From assembly GCA_032158295.1 (NCBI GenBank), contig CM063251.1, forward strand, positions 6,792,253 to 6,856,252: a DNA stretch of 64,000 nucleotides. The letters are read 5' to 3'. Under the pieces are notes generated by a model. The model was given only the letters and a program-made list of their open reading frames with translations. It was not told where the DNA came from and searched no databases. The stretch's first letter is position 1; every line of letters begins with the position of its first letter. The position numbers were made by a program, and so were the translations under genes. This document shows, in pieces, positions 1-11,885 of this stretch. This DNA comes from Pycnopodia helianthoides. Taxonomy: Eukaryota > Echinodermata > Asteroidea > Forcipulatida > Asteriidae.

Positions 1-233
1 TAATTTTCCGATTGGAGTTTATCGCTCAGTGAGCGTTTCATTCATTTTTTGAATCTGTATGATTTCATGCAAATGTGTAATCAGTTTCTCACTATTTTCT
101 TGTGCCCCAGATGGCCGATCGATCTCAAACTTCTACAGGTTTGTCAGTTTATGTATGTGGTGGAATACATAAAGTGCTTACACTGCCAGCAACTGTTTTG
201 TTTGCAAAAACCAATTCTGTAATGTTCCTTTAA
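1..233 (+). mobile_element. TTAA MITE family A, 3' part
   Basis: Matches the right two-thirds of the copies at 33043-33425 and 46066-46458, ending at the terminal repeat CCAATTCTGTAATGTTCCTT then TAA. The left end is cut by the window or was lost. Confidence 0.85.
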
Positions 234-429
234 CAATCTTCTTAGCAGGAAACCAGTAAGAGGGTACATTTGATAAGGTATTTTGGTTACAAACCAATGT
301 TCCGACACCTCCATGTTTTGACACCACTAATGTATTTTCCTAATCCTAACCTTAACTGTAACCCTAACCCTAGTGTGTAAATCACGAGTAGATTTTTGGA
401 ACATAGGGGTGTCAGACTATAGAGCACTC

Positions 430-538
430 GCCAGTATTTTTGGCTGGTAACCTTATTATGGTAATCAAAAACTGTTTTGCTTAGCTAACTGCTTAGCTAA
501 TTGTTGTGCTTGAGCAGCTTTAAGAAAATTGGGCCCAG
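430..538 (+). mobile_element. Palindromic GGGCCC MITE (family F), right part
   Basis: Has GGCTGGTAACCTTATTATGG, GCTTAGCTAA and the end GAGCAGCTTTAAGAAAATTGGGCCCA, matching the right half of the fuller copies at 24894 and 46811. Confidence 0.7.
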
Positions 539-555
539 GTGAGTTTGTTTGTGAC

Positions 556-917
556 TTAAAGGTCCTGTACACTATTGGTAAGATCGAAAAACACAAATGT
601 TCACAGATTCACACCTAACTTACATGATTTAAATTAAGTAATGGTAGAAAGGGTTTCTTAAAATATTTCTGCCTAAAATGCTATCGTTTCTGAGAAATTA
701 GAAAAACAATAGTTTTTATCACGCGTGATAAAAACTTGATGCTTGAAAAACAGAAAACACATAAGGTCTCTTTTCACTATTTTCTCGTGACCTTGATGAC
801 CAATCGAGCTCAAACTTTCACAGGTTTGTTTGTTCATGCACATGTTGAATCACACAAAACATGAACACTGTCTGCGACTATTTTGTTGGCTCTACCAATC
901 CTGTATAATACCTTTAA
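556..917 (+). mobile_element. TTAA MITE family B
   Basis: TTAA at both ends (556-559, 914-917) and terminal repeats AGGTCCTGTACACTATTGGTA / TACCAATCCTGTATAATACCT. The internal motif CTCAAACTTTCACAGGTTTGTT is shared in part with families A and C. Confidence 0.85.
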
Positions 918-1443
918 GAGACAAAAGATCTTTTGCAGAACAGAAGAGCCACACAGCAAACAATTCATAGATTTGTGCAATTCATAATCATAAACAGTTA
1001 AACCAATGTTTGTTAGAGATTGGCTGTTTTCAGCTTGGCGTTTATATCCCTTTATGGGAGCTTTGCTGAGTTTCCTTGTTCGGAAAATCATTCAAACAAA
1101 CAAACAAACAAACAAACAAACAAACAAACAACATAAACATAAAAAAAGCCCACACGCAGTTCTAACAATTAATGCATAGCTGTGTTTGTGTGTAGACACT
1201 TAATGATGCACCACTGCACAGAGCTGCCAACTCTCCTGATTCTGCAGAAAGTTCCCTAAATAATCCAATCTTTCCATGTTCTGATGAAAAAATTTGGAAA
1301 TCTCTTGTTCATGAGAACATGGACAATTTTGTTTATTTTCAGGGAACTTTCTGCAGAATCAGGGAGAGTTGGTAGCTCTGTGCAAACCATTGTGGCATTT
1401 AACTTTTTTATTTTCTCCTTTTCCTGAATATGTTCAATTTCAG

Positions 1444-3065
1444 ACAAGTGGTTATGATGATTGTCTGTGTACTTCCTTAAATGGCACTGGTACAGGCAGA
1501 GCAGTGCCGGGTCTCTGTCCATCGACCTGCGGCCAGCTTGGTCTTTTCATTGTGTTCCTTACAGCAATCATCATTGCGTACTTTCTTAGCGGGGTACCAG
1601 CTTTCAATATCATGTTAAGGTTGGTGATCAAAAAAAGATTAATAAAATATTACGGCATTCTATTTTGATAAATAAAATGTCATGGCTATGTTAATGCATT
1701 TATTAAATGACTTTTTTGCTGTCTTGTTGCCAAGAATAAGCTTTCACTTATTAATGTATAGAAAAAACAAACAAATTGAAATTGTTGCAGTAACGGCTGC
1801 TAAAATGGAGGATTCTAACTGCCTCTAGCTACCGGGCAAGCAGCGGCGGCACCAGACCTGTTAATCTCGGGGGGGGGGGGGGGGGGGCAAGAGGGGGGCA
1901 AACTTAAAATTTAGGGGGGGCATACAAAAATCTATAATGTACTGTATAAGCCTACAATTCACTCCAGAAATAAGATTTTGCACTGTATGTGACGTGTTGT
2001 GCGAACTGCGTGTACTATCGCTGCTTGTGGTTTTGGGCATACAATGCATTTCTAATTATAGCAAGATTCCAAGCTTGTACAGATAAATAAATCCACTGAG
2101 TACTGAGTATTCAGTGCTAATTAACGCACATCGGTGTAGGGTAAAACACAAATAAAATCTAAAACAAGTTACCTTTTTTTACCTTTAAGATAAAAACACC
2201 CATTCTCGTTCAAAACTAAAGCCCTTCCTGTTTTAAAACTTTAAGTGAAGTGAATCTAATTTGACTATTACTTTCACCCCAAGTGTCCTCGATATTTGAA
2301 GTGTTTTTGATTATTATATTTTTGTAGATGTGTTCCAGATGGCCAGCAGGCCTACGCGTTAGGACTACATGGATTCTTGGTCAGAGCGTTTGGTAAGAAA
2401 AGTGCAGAGTATAACAAACTTTTTCAGAAACAAAACCCCCTGCACAGTCATTTAACAAATTTTGAAAATTATTTTGAAAACATATTGTACTTGCAGATCT
2501 TGCTTAGAAAAATCTACCAACAAGACCAATATTTAGCAAGCATACATTTGACTTAGCATATGTAAATAAAATCCCCTTTAATCTTTCCATTTTTAAAGGC
2601 GCAATCCCTCAACCGATCTGTTTCAAAATGTATTTAACCAGCATCCACAGACTTTGCAAATTCCTTAATTTATTTTCATCTTTAAAGTAGCAATCCCAGG
2701 ACTATATTACAAAACGTATTTAACCAGCATCCACACACTTTACATACTTTATTTATTAAATAGCATCCCCCTTTAATCTTTCTGTCTTTAAAGGAGCAAT
2801 CCCTGGACCAATCTTATTCGGGTACATCCTGGACACCACCTGCACATTATGGCACAAGGAATGTGAGGAGAGCGGACAGTGTTGGTTCTACAACCGTACC
2901 GATGTCTCTCTCTACGTCATGATGCTAGGAATGATTGTTAAAGCCGTGGTCTTTCTATTCCATTGCCTCGCCCTGCTCTCCTACCGACCAATATCCTCCC
3001 CAGATGGGACCGGCAAACGGAGCAACGAGGTGTATAAGCAAATTCCCTTTGAGGTGGAAACATGA
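1444..3065 (+). CDS. Organic anion transporter (SLCO/OATP family), last three exons
   Basis: Seen: exons 1444-1619, 2328-2392 and 2794-3065 join in one frame (phases 0, 2, 1), with AG/GT at all internal junctions, and encode 170 residues ending in TGA at 3063-3065. The first exon starts with a cysteine-rich extracellular stretch (DDCLC, then GLCPSTC) followed by a membrane segment and the motif GVPAF. The second reads RCVPDGQQAYALG. The third reads AIPGPILFG, then LWHKECEESGQCWFYN, a last membrane segment and a short cytoplasmic tail ending FEVET. Known: this order of Cys loop, CVP..ALG motif, IPGPILFG and CWFY is diagnostic of the C-terminal quarter of OATP transporters, 12-pass plasma membrane carriers of bile salts, hormones and other organic anions. 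The 5' exons lie before the window; none was recognised in 1-1443, which is mostly repeats. The subfamily cannot be settled. Confidence 0.9.
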
Positions 3066-3235
3066 TGCATCGAGTGACTCTACTAACCTCAGTATGTACA
3101 TTCAAAACACAGGGTTCACAGTGCCTTCAATTGTCCAGGTACAGCATTGGTCGTCTTTGTAAATCAGTTTCAACGAGTGTGCTTACGCTTTTAAAACGCG
3201 TAGAGTTTGAGTTTTCAAAACAGTGGGGCAGATTG

Positions 3236-3632
3236 TGGGAAATTCTGGGAGGCATTGTGCCTTTGATGATACACGCATGAGGAAGATATTCGGCTAGAGC
3301 CCCCCCCCCCCCCTTGCACAACGCACCTCCGCATGATGCGCATCTACCATTTCCACCATTTTGGAAGTCAATTCCTTTGTGTACATTTTGACTCCCCAAA
3401 ATGGCTGACAGAATAGACGTGTGCAAGTGGTCATTAGGGCCATCGCAGATTTGTCTGTTGGAAACGTAATTGGTTGAGTAACAAGCAATGGCAGCCGTTT
3501 TGAAAGTTGCGAAAATTGCTTAAAAGGACAAATCTGCGATGGCCCTTTAGCCAAATATCTTTCTCGTGACATACTCTGTGTGCCAAATTCCTTGCTTGTA
3601 TCATCAAAGGCACAATCCTATCACCTACCTCC
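3236..3632. mobile_element. MITE with two tiers of inverted repeats
   Basis: Outer arms GGAGGCATTGTGCCTTTGATG (left) and CATCAAAGGCACAATCCTATC (right); inner arms GGCCATCGCAGATTTGTC and GACAAATCTGCGATGGCC are perfect. It begins 170 bp past the SLCO stop and could lie in its 3' UTR. Confidence 0.75.
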
Positions 3633-4621
3633 AATACTAAAAAGGGAAAAATGCAGTAATTTCTTTATCAATGTACATGTAAAATGAAAAGAGGCTGGCT
3701 TTTGCTTTGTGTCAAAGCCTAAGATTTGTTATTTTATTTTTATGAGAATTTTCAATACATCAGCATTATTGAACCAATGCTTCATCTATCTTCAGTTATT
3801 GATGCATCATATCTGATGATTTGCTGCTTCAAACGTCATTCAGGTATGTGTGATTATAATCACCCAGTGATTATGTTTTGTGACAATGCACTGATATGCA
3901 TTTGACATAGATCCTCGTCATTTGATTTTTTTCCCCCACAATAAACTCAAAATCGACGTGGAAACTTGTCCACCCCACTCTCTGAAAATTACCCAAACCC
4001 CCCCTTCTAAACATGGACTGCTCCATGTAGACACCAACCTTGTCCGCCAAGACATGACCTTGTTTCATTGGGACGAACGGGCAGGAACGATAATTTTTTG
4101 AAGCGATGTTGTGAAGAATTATGGCGAAGTGACCCAAGCGTCCTATATTTATCAATATAGGACTCCTATATTAAATTTTGGAGCATCACAGTAAATACAT
4201 GGCAAAACATGGCAAAAAATGTGTTACATGTGAGGCGTGTTCAACCAATCAAATGACAAGGATCTATGTGTGCGGTGTAAAAAATATACTCCAATTTGAA
4301 GTGCGCTACAGATTGAGTGTGTGTTAACTTTTTCATAGACGAACAAAGATTATTTTAAACAATTTCCATTCCATTGAGGTACATATTGTAAGTATGTATG
4401 CACATCGAAAGGGAAAACATGGCAACTGTTTTGGTTTTTCCAAGTTGTCAAAGGTTGCCATTTTGTTTTTGTACCAAAAATGGCTATCTGCAAGAGGGAA
4501 ATGAAAGCTTTTTTCTCTTTTGAAAACTGAAATATTTGGCAATGAGTTGCTTTTAGGTCTGTCCAATCGTGATCCTGTTGTAAAAGGGCTTTTCAATTTT
4601 TGAGATGTCTGCCTGTATTTT

Positions 4622-4881
4622 TTCCATCAAATAAAAGTCAAGGACAAACCTTGTATTGTTAAGCTTTCATTTTCGTAAAACTTTGATGTGTTTTATCGAC
4701 AAGTCGTTTTAGTTTCAACCAACAGCGCGATAAATAGATTTACAAAAACTGTTTGTAAATCTACTTCATTTGAATCGTGTTATTGGACAAAACTAAAACG
4801 ACTCATCGATAAAACACTTCAGAAATTAACAAAAAATGAAAGCTTAACAAAACAAGGTTTGTCCTCGACTTTTATTTGATG
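4622..4881. mobile_element. Long foldback element
   Basis: 260 bp that is almost entirely two inverted arms: CCATCAAATAAAAGTC...AGGACAAACCTTG on the left and CAAGGTTTGTCC...GACTTTTATTTGATGG on the right, continuing inward through AAGCTTTCATTTT and GTTTTATCGA. Arms are about 110 bp each. Confidence 0.85.
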
Positions 4882-5104
4882 GAGAAATACATGTATATGT
4901 ATGTTATCAAATGACTCTGGGAAAAAAATAAATGGTGAATTTTGGCTTGCATATTTTTTGAGACATTGAGAGACTTTGAAATGCTACAGTGTAGGGGACT
5001 GAAGACTTCAGGTAAATTTCCATTGTGTACATTGTACAATTTCCATTGTCAAAATGGATGCACTTGTAAGGGAGGCACATTTATGTTCTGCAGCACACCA
5101 GAAC

Positions 5105-5188
5105 ACACGCTGGCTACAGAGTCAACAGTTAAGGGATAGGGACGAACAGCCTATCCCTTAACTGTCGACTCCATAGCCGACGTGTGTT
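5105..5188. repeat. Strong hairpin
   Basis: AACAGTTAAGGGATAGG and CCTATCCCTTAACTGT form a 16-bp stem around a 9-base loop (GACGAACAG), extended outward by ACACGCTGGCTA / TAGCCGACGTGT with a few mismatches. Confidence 0.75.
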
Positions 5189-5271
5189 GCAGAAAGAAAA
5201 AAAATCACGTCAGGGAGCATCTCAAAAGTCGGGGGCACATTCTCGGCGCAAAAGAAACATTGTCATTAGCC

Positions 5272-5386
5272 TTTTTGAGATATGGCGGACACTATAGGAG
5301 TGCACTGTTTGGTTTGGGTGTATACAGACAAATTTACCAAAAGCCTAATAGTGTCATAGTGTTGAGTACGCCATATCTCAAAATGG
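5272..5386. mobile_element. Short MITE with TTTTGAGATATGGCG ends
   Basis: Starts TTTTTGAGATATGGCGGACAC and ends GTACGCCATATCTCAAAATGG, a 15-bp perfect terminal repeat. Single ends of the same kind occur at about 37630 and 59745. Confidence 0.7.
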
Positions 5387-6116
5387 CTTATGGGCATACA
5401 CCCACAGTCCAGTTGACCATCAGAACAATCTGCCGGACCACGACAACGTGCCGAAAGCCTTGGTAACAATCCTACCCACGTGAATACCCGTTTTAGCATT
5501 TTGAACGTTTCAACAGATAGGTCCATGCATACCCGCTGGAATACATAACCGATCCAATCAGAGCAGTCCTACCATTCAGTCTTGTGAGACACTCCCTAAG
5601 TCCAGGGCTACCTAGTGTACGCCAAAGTCTCCCATTTTTTAAATTACAATTTTTTCATATAGGAGATATAGGATGTATTCTAACTTGAATATTAGTAACA
5701 AATATTAATGAGTATGATAAAAACGAGGTAATTTATTTTTTGATGCAATTTGTAAAAATCTGTTTTACTCAAAGAAGTATTTAGTCTGATTCTGCTGCAG
5801 GTAGTGGACTGAAGACTCAGTGATGTCACAAAGTAAACGAAAAACAAATTTTTATATATTTTTGTCTTCTGTACCATTGGGTAAGAAATCTATCAGAGTA
5901 TAAACAAGAGATGTTAATTTTTAACCAGCTCTATTTTTGTACAAACTTGAACATTTGTGTTATTGACATGATTGAAAGACGCACTCGCACGAGTTGGGAT
6001 TGATAGTTTGCACTTTTGGGAGTTCTGTCCATAAATTTTGCACATCTATTTTGTTGTGAAGTGAACAGTGAATTATTTAAACTTTCTGTTTTTTCCCATC
6101 AGGAAACAAAACCCCA

Positions 6117-6470
6117 TTAAAGACACTGGACACCTCTGGTAATTGTCAAAGACCAGTCTTCTCACTTGGTGTATCTCAACATATGCACAAAATAACAAAC
6201 CTGTGAAAATTTGAACTCAATTGGTCGTCGGAGTTGCGAGATAATAATGGAAGAAAAAACACCCTTGTCACATGAAGTTGTGTGCTTTCAGATGCTTGAT
6301 TTCAAGACCAATTCAAATATTTTACTTCTTTCTCAAAAACTACGTTACTTCAGAGGGAGCCGTTTCTCACAATGTTTTATACTATCAACAGCTCTCCATT
6401 GCTCGTTACCAAGTAGTTTTTATGCTAACAATTATTTTGAGTAATTACCAATAGTGTCCAGTGCCTTTAA
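6117..6470 (-). mobile_element. TTAA MITE family C
   Basis: 354 bp with TTAA at both ends and terminal repeats AGACACTGGACACCTCTGGTA / TACCAATAGTGTCCAGTGCCT. Its interior is the reverse complement of the copy at 31433-31811. Open frames inside are incidental. Confidence 0.88.
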
Positions 6471-7250
6471 TTACAATTAGGTAATTATTATGATTTTTAG
6501 TTTACCACTTCCCGACAGTATTTTGACCGTGCTTCTGTGCAGTATTATTTTTTTGGAGAGTATCGTTGTCACAATGAAATCCTGACTAAACAATGTAAAG
6601 ACAACAAACATTATTATAAAACAAACTTGGGGTATTTTGTTCTCTTTCGGAGATGGAATGTCTGGGAGTAATTATACATCAACCAACCCGACCAAAAGAG
6701 GACGTTCTGAAACTGTTTCGAAATTGTGTACTAAACGTCCACCGTTATACAGTTTGCAAAGTCAGACGTCAAGTGAAGTCATGTGGTTAAAGGACACTCA
6801 GGAGAATTTCAATAAGTAACATTCATACATTATCGTAGAACATAAAAAGGGTTACAATTTAACTGGCAGTCTGCCTTTTTCTATTCGTGTAACATCTCAA
6901 AATTATTGTTGTAAATTTTCTACCTTTGACGACGATAAAATATTATGGTATTTCATGCAAATTCTGCGTTCTTATGTCAAATTATCAGTCTGACAGAAGA
7001 ACCATCACCATGTTGTTGTTTTTTTCTTCTTTATATCTGTGAAAGTATTAAGTGTGAAATGTTGAAAATATTTTCCTAAATTTTCTGTAGGTGTTTGAAC
7101 TTTGTTTGTAATTTGGGCTCTAGCCCTGGTGATCAGGAAGCACAACAAGTATTTATTTTCAGAGACACTCTCAATTGTTTTTGTTTTTGTTTTGTTTTTT
7201 CTCGGTGCTTTAGTTTGTTTCTTTGGGAAAAATTGTAATCTAACCACCTG

Positions 7251-7632
7251 AAAGGAACATTACAGAATTGGTTTTTGCTAACAAAATAGTTGCTGGCAGT
7301 GTAAGCACTTGATGTAATCCACCATATACATAAACTGACAAACCTGTAGAAGTTTGAGATCGATCGGCCATCTGGGTCACGAGAAAATAGTGCAAAACCG
7401 ATTACACATTTTGCATGAAATCATATAGATTCAACAAATGAATAAAACGCTCACTGAGCGATAAACTCCAATCGGCAAGTTAGTTTATTCATTTCTCATC
7501 AAATATGGCATTTCAGACAGAAATATTTCAAGGGATGTTTTCTACTATCATCATCATTAGACCGTGTAAGTTTTATGTAAATCTGTGATAAAAAAGTATA
7601 TTTTTCTTACCAATTCTGTAATGTTCCTTTAA
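7251..7632 (-). mobile_element. TTAA MITE family A, full copy
   Basis: About 380 bp with 21-bp terminal inverted repeats (AAAGGAACATTACAGAATTGG and its complement). Orientation is opposite to the other copies. The right end has TTTAA; the left flank reads CTGA, so the duplication has decayed there. It lies between SLCO and MRPL32. Confidence 0.9.
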
Positions 7633-8280
7633 CCTATTTATAATATGACTATCAGAATACAGACTGGGACTTTTTTAATACTGGTAGTTGTTTGTTTAAA
7701 ATAAGAATTGTTTTTGTTTAAAAAATAACAAACGATGCAATATTTTTAATGGTATGTGTGTCAGAAAAAAACAACTGTATAATAAAGAGAGAGAGAGATG
7801 AACCTTGAATTTTCCTCTTTTTCAAGTTGAAACATTGTGTTCCTAACTGCATTATTTTTGGCACATTATGTATTTTTGTTTTGGTTTTGGTTTTGTTTTC
7901 CTTATCAACCAATCACTTCAAGAGGATGGAATTTGTGGGGGATCCACAGTACGTACATGTATATCATTCCTGGTTCATTCACCTCGGCCTGTCATGTGAC
8001 AAAAACAACAACTTGTGTATGGTAAAAATGACTTGAAATTACATGTCAATTTCGAGAGTAAACATGATACTTGGGTTGACATGTTTTGTTACACTATACT
8101 TTGATTATTTCCTGGTATTGCTGAGTACATACAGGGTTGTAGCTTGATCAAATTATGTACCGGCTTATTTCATCGAAGACCAGAGAAGCTCTAGTCTGTA
8201 TTTTAGCATTAAAATTCGGGCCTGGATTTACATGTAGGCCTTCAAAACATTTCCTGTTAAGAAGATCTGTGATGACATTG

Positions 8281-8457
8281 GGTCCAGGGCCAAATGTCAT
8301 GTAGCCGTTGAACAGAAAATACTGCTTAGAAAATGTCTCTGCTAAGCAAAAAACGAGTGGGGCACCAGTAGTAAATGGCTTGTCATCTGTTTCTAAGCAA
8401 GATTTTTCTGTGCTTAGCAATATTTTGTGCTTTCAGGCTTAATGAAATTGGGCCCAG
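8281..8457 (+). mobile_element. Palindromic GGGCCC MITE (family F), diverged
   Basis: Ends CAGGGCCAAATGTCATG and GGCTTAATGAAATTGGGCCCAGG, with repeated GCTTAGCAA/TTGCTAAGC motifs. It lies just past the likely MRPL32 poly(A) site. Confidence 0.65.
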
Positions 8458-8513
8458 GTCGTAACCTTGTGACTGAAACAAAATAAACTCTTCTTACATA
8501 TTGATTGAAAACA

Positions 8514-8519
8514 TTTATT
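8514..8519 (-). promoter_or_regulatory. MRPL32: Likely MRPL32 poly(A) signal
   Basis: An AATAAA hexamer on the minus strand lies about 325 nt past the stop codon. GT-rich sequence (reading GTTTATTTTGTTTC) follows about 30 nt further on, as expected of a downstream element. It is the first clear AATAAA after the stop. Its use is inferred, not shown. Confidence 0.5.
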
Positions 8520-8843
8520 TTGTACACTTTCTCTACATTAAGAAAAACAAAATGTATCGGTAATCGATATACATGTATATGCTGGCAGGAATAAATCATG
8601 TATTTTTTCTTCTAGGATTAAAGCAACTTAAGGAAAAAGTCTGTGTTAAAAAATGTTGTAGCCATGTTGAATATGAGGTATACCTGCAACAACCTGTGTA
8701 AAACAGGACTTGGTGGGGAAAAACACTGTTCAGCTTGGATGCAACACATGTCCTTCTTGTTTGGTCAACAGAGGGCTCACTTGTCATATTTAAAGTGTGG
8801 GTGGCTTCTGCCATGAAATGACTGCAATAAATCCTAAAGTGTC

Positions 8844-11678
8844 TCACTCTGTCAGAGCTCTACTGAACCAAGATGGTCTCTTTTTCTTCATCTCCACAAC
8901 TTCTTTTCCCTGGTCTTCCGGTCTTAACGCTTCATTCTCATACAAGACGACACTCTCTCGCTCCGGGATGATGTTATTTTCCTCTTGAGTGTCGAACAAC
9001 TCCTTCCTTATCTCTGCTGACTCTTGTCGTATCCTGATGAGACAGTGTCTAGAATAAATAAAATCCAAGATAAACAATCACCTCAGGGTGCTTTTCCGTT
9101 TATTGTCTGGGGCCATAAAAATAATGAAAAACTGATCAAGAGATGGCACATGAATTCCTGGATAAACACGCAAAAGTGAAAGTGCAAGATCGGACTTTGT
9201 GGCACTACACCAGTTGCATGAGTTCGCAAGGAATCAAGATTCATGTATTTATGTACAACCTTGTTGAATTATTGCTATGTACCAATTGTTTGGCATGTCG
9301 TGGCAGAGCCGTCAAGCGCACCGGACTCAAGCTCTGGTGTTTCTGATCAGCAGAGTGTGGGTTCGAGTCCCAGTCTTAACACTTGAACAAAGGACTTAAA
9401 ACCATACTTGTTTCGTCCGTAAAAAAAACCCAGTGACACTTTTTGTCAAGAGATTGGGTTTGCCCCGGTGTTTCTGGCAGTGGCTGCTGAATGCGCCGCA
9501 GCACCTTGTAAAGTCCTTGTAGGTGCTAGAAAAATCGGTCTTGTAGTTCAAAACATTTCAAAAACCTGTCTTAAAAAATGTTTCTCTTTGCTCAAGCACC
9601 TTGCGTACCTTATTGGTAGATACAAGTGTCATATGATAATTAATTTATCCCTCTTGCTGTCTGACCATTCAATACCATTCAAGTGGTTTTGAATAATAGA
9701 TCAACTATGCCAGCCTGAAATTTGATACCATGAGGGAATGCATGTACACAGTACACAGTTAGTTCTGTGCACAGTTGTGCCACCGTACACAACCTTGGCA
9801 GTCGAATGGTTTCAAATGGTTGGTCAACTCACTGGAAAATGTTGCCAAGAGTCACTGACAGTAGGAGGGTTAAAAGGTATTGTTTGTTTTTCCCATCGTT
9901 CCGGCTTGTGTTACTCATTAAATAGTCATGGGACTTTTTCACCATATTGAAGCTCAACAGTCATTTGCATTCATGCATGTGTGTGTCATACATGTACGTC
10001 ACTTTCTTGTAGATTAGGTTTAATGTCATGATTTGGTCCCCACAACAAGGATACAGGGAATTTCTACACTTAATTTGTGCCCCACACATATGCAAGAGTA
10101 GAAATATCATATTTCCGAAATTGCAAACCTCAGCAAGGTATGTACTGTAGCTTGTGAGGGGGCAGCTAAAGTTGATAATGTTTGATAATGATGTGATGAA
10201 ATTATAGAATAAAAACCTCACCCGCAGATAAATCCCCTCATCTTGCTATGTCCGCATACTTCACACGCCACAAACTTCCAATCCGGTATATAATCCACAA
10301 GCTTCTCGACTGCTCTGCGTCTCTTGCGATTGCGTTGGATGGAGCGTCTGTGCTTGGGTACCGCCCACAAGAAGCCATCAAAGATACTAGATATACTCTC
10401 CTGGTTGTGTTGTGATTGATCATCGATTGCAGGGGGTCCTTGGATTGCAAATGCCGGAGCTGTTTAAGAAGAAGAAAAAAATGAAATGTGTAACACAGGA
10501 GGTTTTCCTTTCAATCAAATGAGTCGTTAGTTCTCTTTACCCCCCCTTCCGCTTTCTCAAGTGAATACTGAAAAGCGTTGGGGGGGGGGGGAGGGAAAAC
10601 ACTTTGGGGGGTACACAGGTAGACCCAGTAACTGGGGCGCTGTTCTCCTTTTACCCTCTTGTTGTCTGACCATTCAATACCATTCAAGTGGTTTTGAATG
10701 ATAGATAAACTATGCCAGCCTGAAATATGATACCATGAGGGAATGCATGTACACAGTACACAGTTAGTTCTGTGCACAGTTGTGCCACTGTACACAACCT
10801 TGGCAGTCGAATGGTTTCAAATGGTTGGTCAACTCACTGAAAAAAGTCACCGACAGAAGGAGGGTTACCCAAAATTTGACTTCTGCGGTCATAGCACTAG
10901 TAATACTTTATAACTGCAAGCTGCAGATCTCAAAATTATGATCGCAGATGTCAATTTTTTTCTTAAGGAGTACAGCGCCCCATTTACTGGGTCTACATAA
11001 CGGCAGACCCTCTCAAAAGTAATGTCTTTATTTTTGCTGTTGATATTCGACGTACTTGTCTTGGCTTCAGCCTTGTTGGCCCCTTTGGAGTTAAGACACA
11101 AAAAAATATTAGACTTTAAAATAAAAATGGAGGAGGCATTTCTTTATCAATTACCACGATTACTTATTACTAAAAGTACATTTTATTTAGTTGCCTAGTT
11201 TTTTCAAACAAAAGCAAAAAGTTCCAGGCCTGCACTTTGCCCACCTAGCCACACCATCAGAAGGCGTCATTTTAAACTAAAGCGTATTTTGTAACTTTTT
11301 AATACCATACCATGAAGGAAGGAATTGAATGGTAGCTCAATCATGGAGGGAGGAATTCCTTCCTCCATGGTTCAATCATAAAGGTATAAATAAAGAAGAT
11401 GGGTTCCAAGAAGATAGCTAGTCCAGAAATAACTATTGGTTGACACGACAAGCGCCCTCAAGTCACTGTTTTTATTAGTTGCCTAATTTTGTTAATATTA
11501 GTTATTACACACAATTTCACAGACGGGGTTTCAACAACTTAGCACACAGAACAAATAAACTCCACAAAATACTGTTACCTAAAGGTGGATGTCCACCCAA
11601 TCTCTCCAATATTCTGGTCTCGAGTTTTTCTAATGAAAAACGCAAGTTTTGAAGCAATCTAATCACCCGAACCGTCAT
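8844..11678 (-). CDS. MRPL32: Mitochondrial large ribosomal subunit protein bL32m (MRPL32)
   Basis: Seen: three minus-strand exons, 11678-11579, 10459-10222 and 9048-8844 (100, 238 and 205 nt), join in frame to give 180 residues plus stop, with GT-AG introns. The N-terminus (MTVRVIRLLQNLRFSLEKL) is basic and amphipathic, as expected of a mitochondrial presequence. Exon 2 carries FDGFLWAVPKHRRS and an Arg-rich stretch. A zinc ribbon CEVCG...CGHC spans the exon 2-3 junction. The C-terminus has DQGKEVVE and KKRPSWF. Known: these blocks match bL32m, a component of the mitoribosome large subunit; human MRPL32 is 188 residues, and its presequence is removed by the m-AAA protease. The ATG is the first in frame and faces the PSMA2 start 207 bp away. 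Intron 2 (9049-10221) holds a SINE and a MITE; intron 1 (10460-11578) holds another copy of that MITE. Confidence 0.93.
9296..9560 (+). mobile_element. tRNA-derived SINE in MRPL32 intron 2
   Basis: A class II tRNA-like head: GTCGTGGCAGAGCCGTCAAG (A box region), a long variable arm, and GGGTTCGAGTCCC (B box) at about 9360-9372. A non-tRNA body follows. The head is decayed and embedded in repeats, so it is not a working tRNA gene. Confidence 0.8.
9645..9873 (-). mobile_element. 225-bp MITE family E in MRPL32 intron 2
   Basis: Imperfect terminal repeats CCCTCTTGCTGTCTGAC / GTCACTGACAGTAGGAGGG with TTAT/TTAA at the ends; the interior has the signature TTCAAGTGGTTTTGAAT and ACACAGTACACAGTTAGTTC. 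Four copies occur within 6.5 kb. Confidence 0.88.
10650..10867 (-). mobile_element. 225-bp MITE family E in MRPL32 intron 1
   Basis: Same element and orientation as 9645-9873, about 90% alike, with a short deletion near its right end (the ATGTTGCCAAG segment is lost). Confidence 0.88.
11342..11369. repeat. 28-bp near-palindrome in MRPL32 intron 1
   Basis: CATGGAGGGAGGAATTCC followed by TTCCTCCATG is almost its own complement; a related GAAGGAAGGAATTGAATGG lies 25 bp before. Confidence 0.7.
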
Positions 11679-11885
11679 CTTGTCTCCAGTTTTAGTGTTT
11701 AAGTTCTACTGGACCACTGCTCACTGCACTGCATAAGCAACGTCTGAAAATGTATGCGCACATGCAAACCACAGGGCGCCCTCATTTGTTAAAGTTAGAC
11801 CAATAGTCAGGTACACCCTCTTTCTCCAAACACTATTTCATCATTGACGAAGTCTGGGAAATATCAGCACAGCACAACAGCCATC
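11679..11885. promoter_or_regulatory. Bidirectional promoter between MRPL32 and PSMA2
   Basis: The 207 bp between two outward-facing start codons must hold both 5' UTRs and core promoters. Seen: a CCAAT box (plus strand) at 11800-11804, no obvious TATA box, and GGGCGCCC at 11774-11781. The human orthologues are also arranged head-to-head, which supports a shared promoter. Transcription start sites cannot be read from the sequence. Confidence 0.75.

Larger units (their letters stand above)
3633..8513. other. Intergenic stretch, SLCO to MRPL32
   Basis: Apart from the MITEs, foldback and hairpin listed separately, I see no coding exon, RNA gene or further named element here. Open frames are short and lack exon-like composition. 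Confidence 0.6.

Noticed and set aside
1..1443. Further SLCO exons upstream of 1444
   Set aside because: No transporter-like coding with splice borders was found. The stretch is mainly MITE families A, B and F plus an (AAAC)n run at 1094-1130.
9296..9380. Functional tRNA-Leu or tRNA-Ser gene here and at the similar heads near 18955, 20510, 36765, 41285 and 54700
   Set aside because: A and B boxes are present, but stems are decayed and each is joined to a shared non-tRNA body, which marks SINEs.
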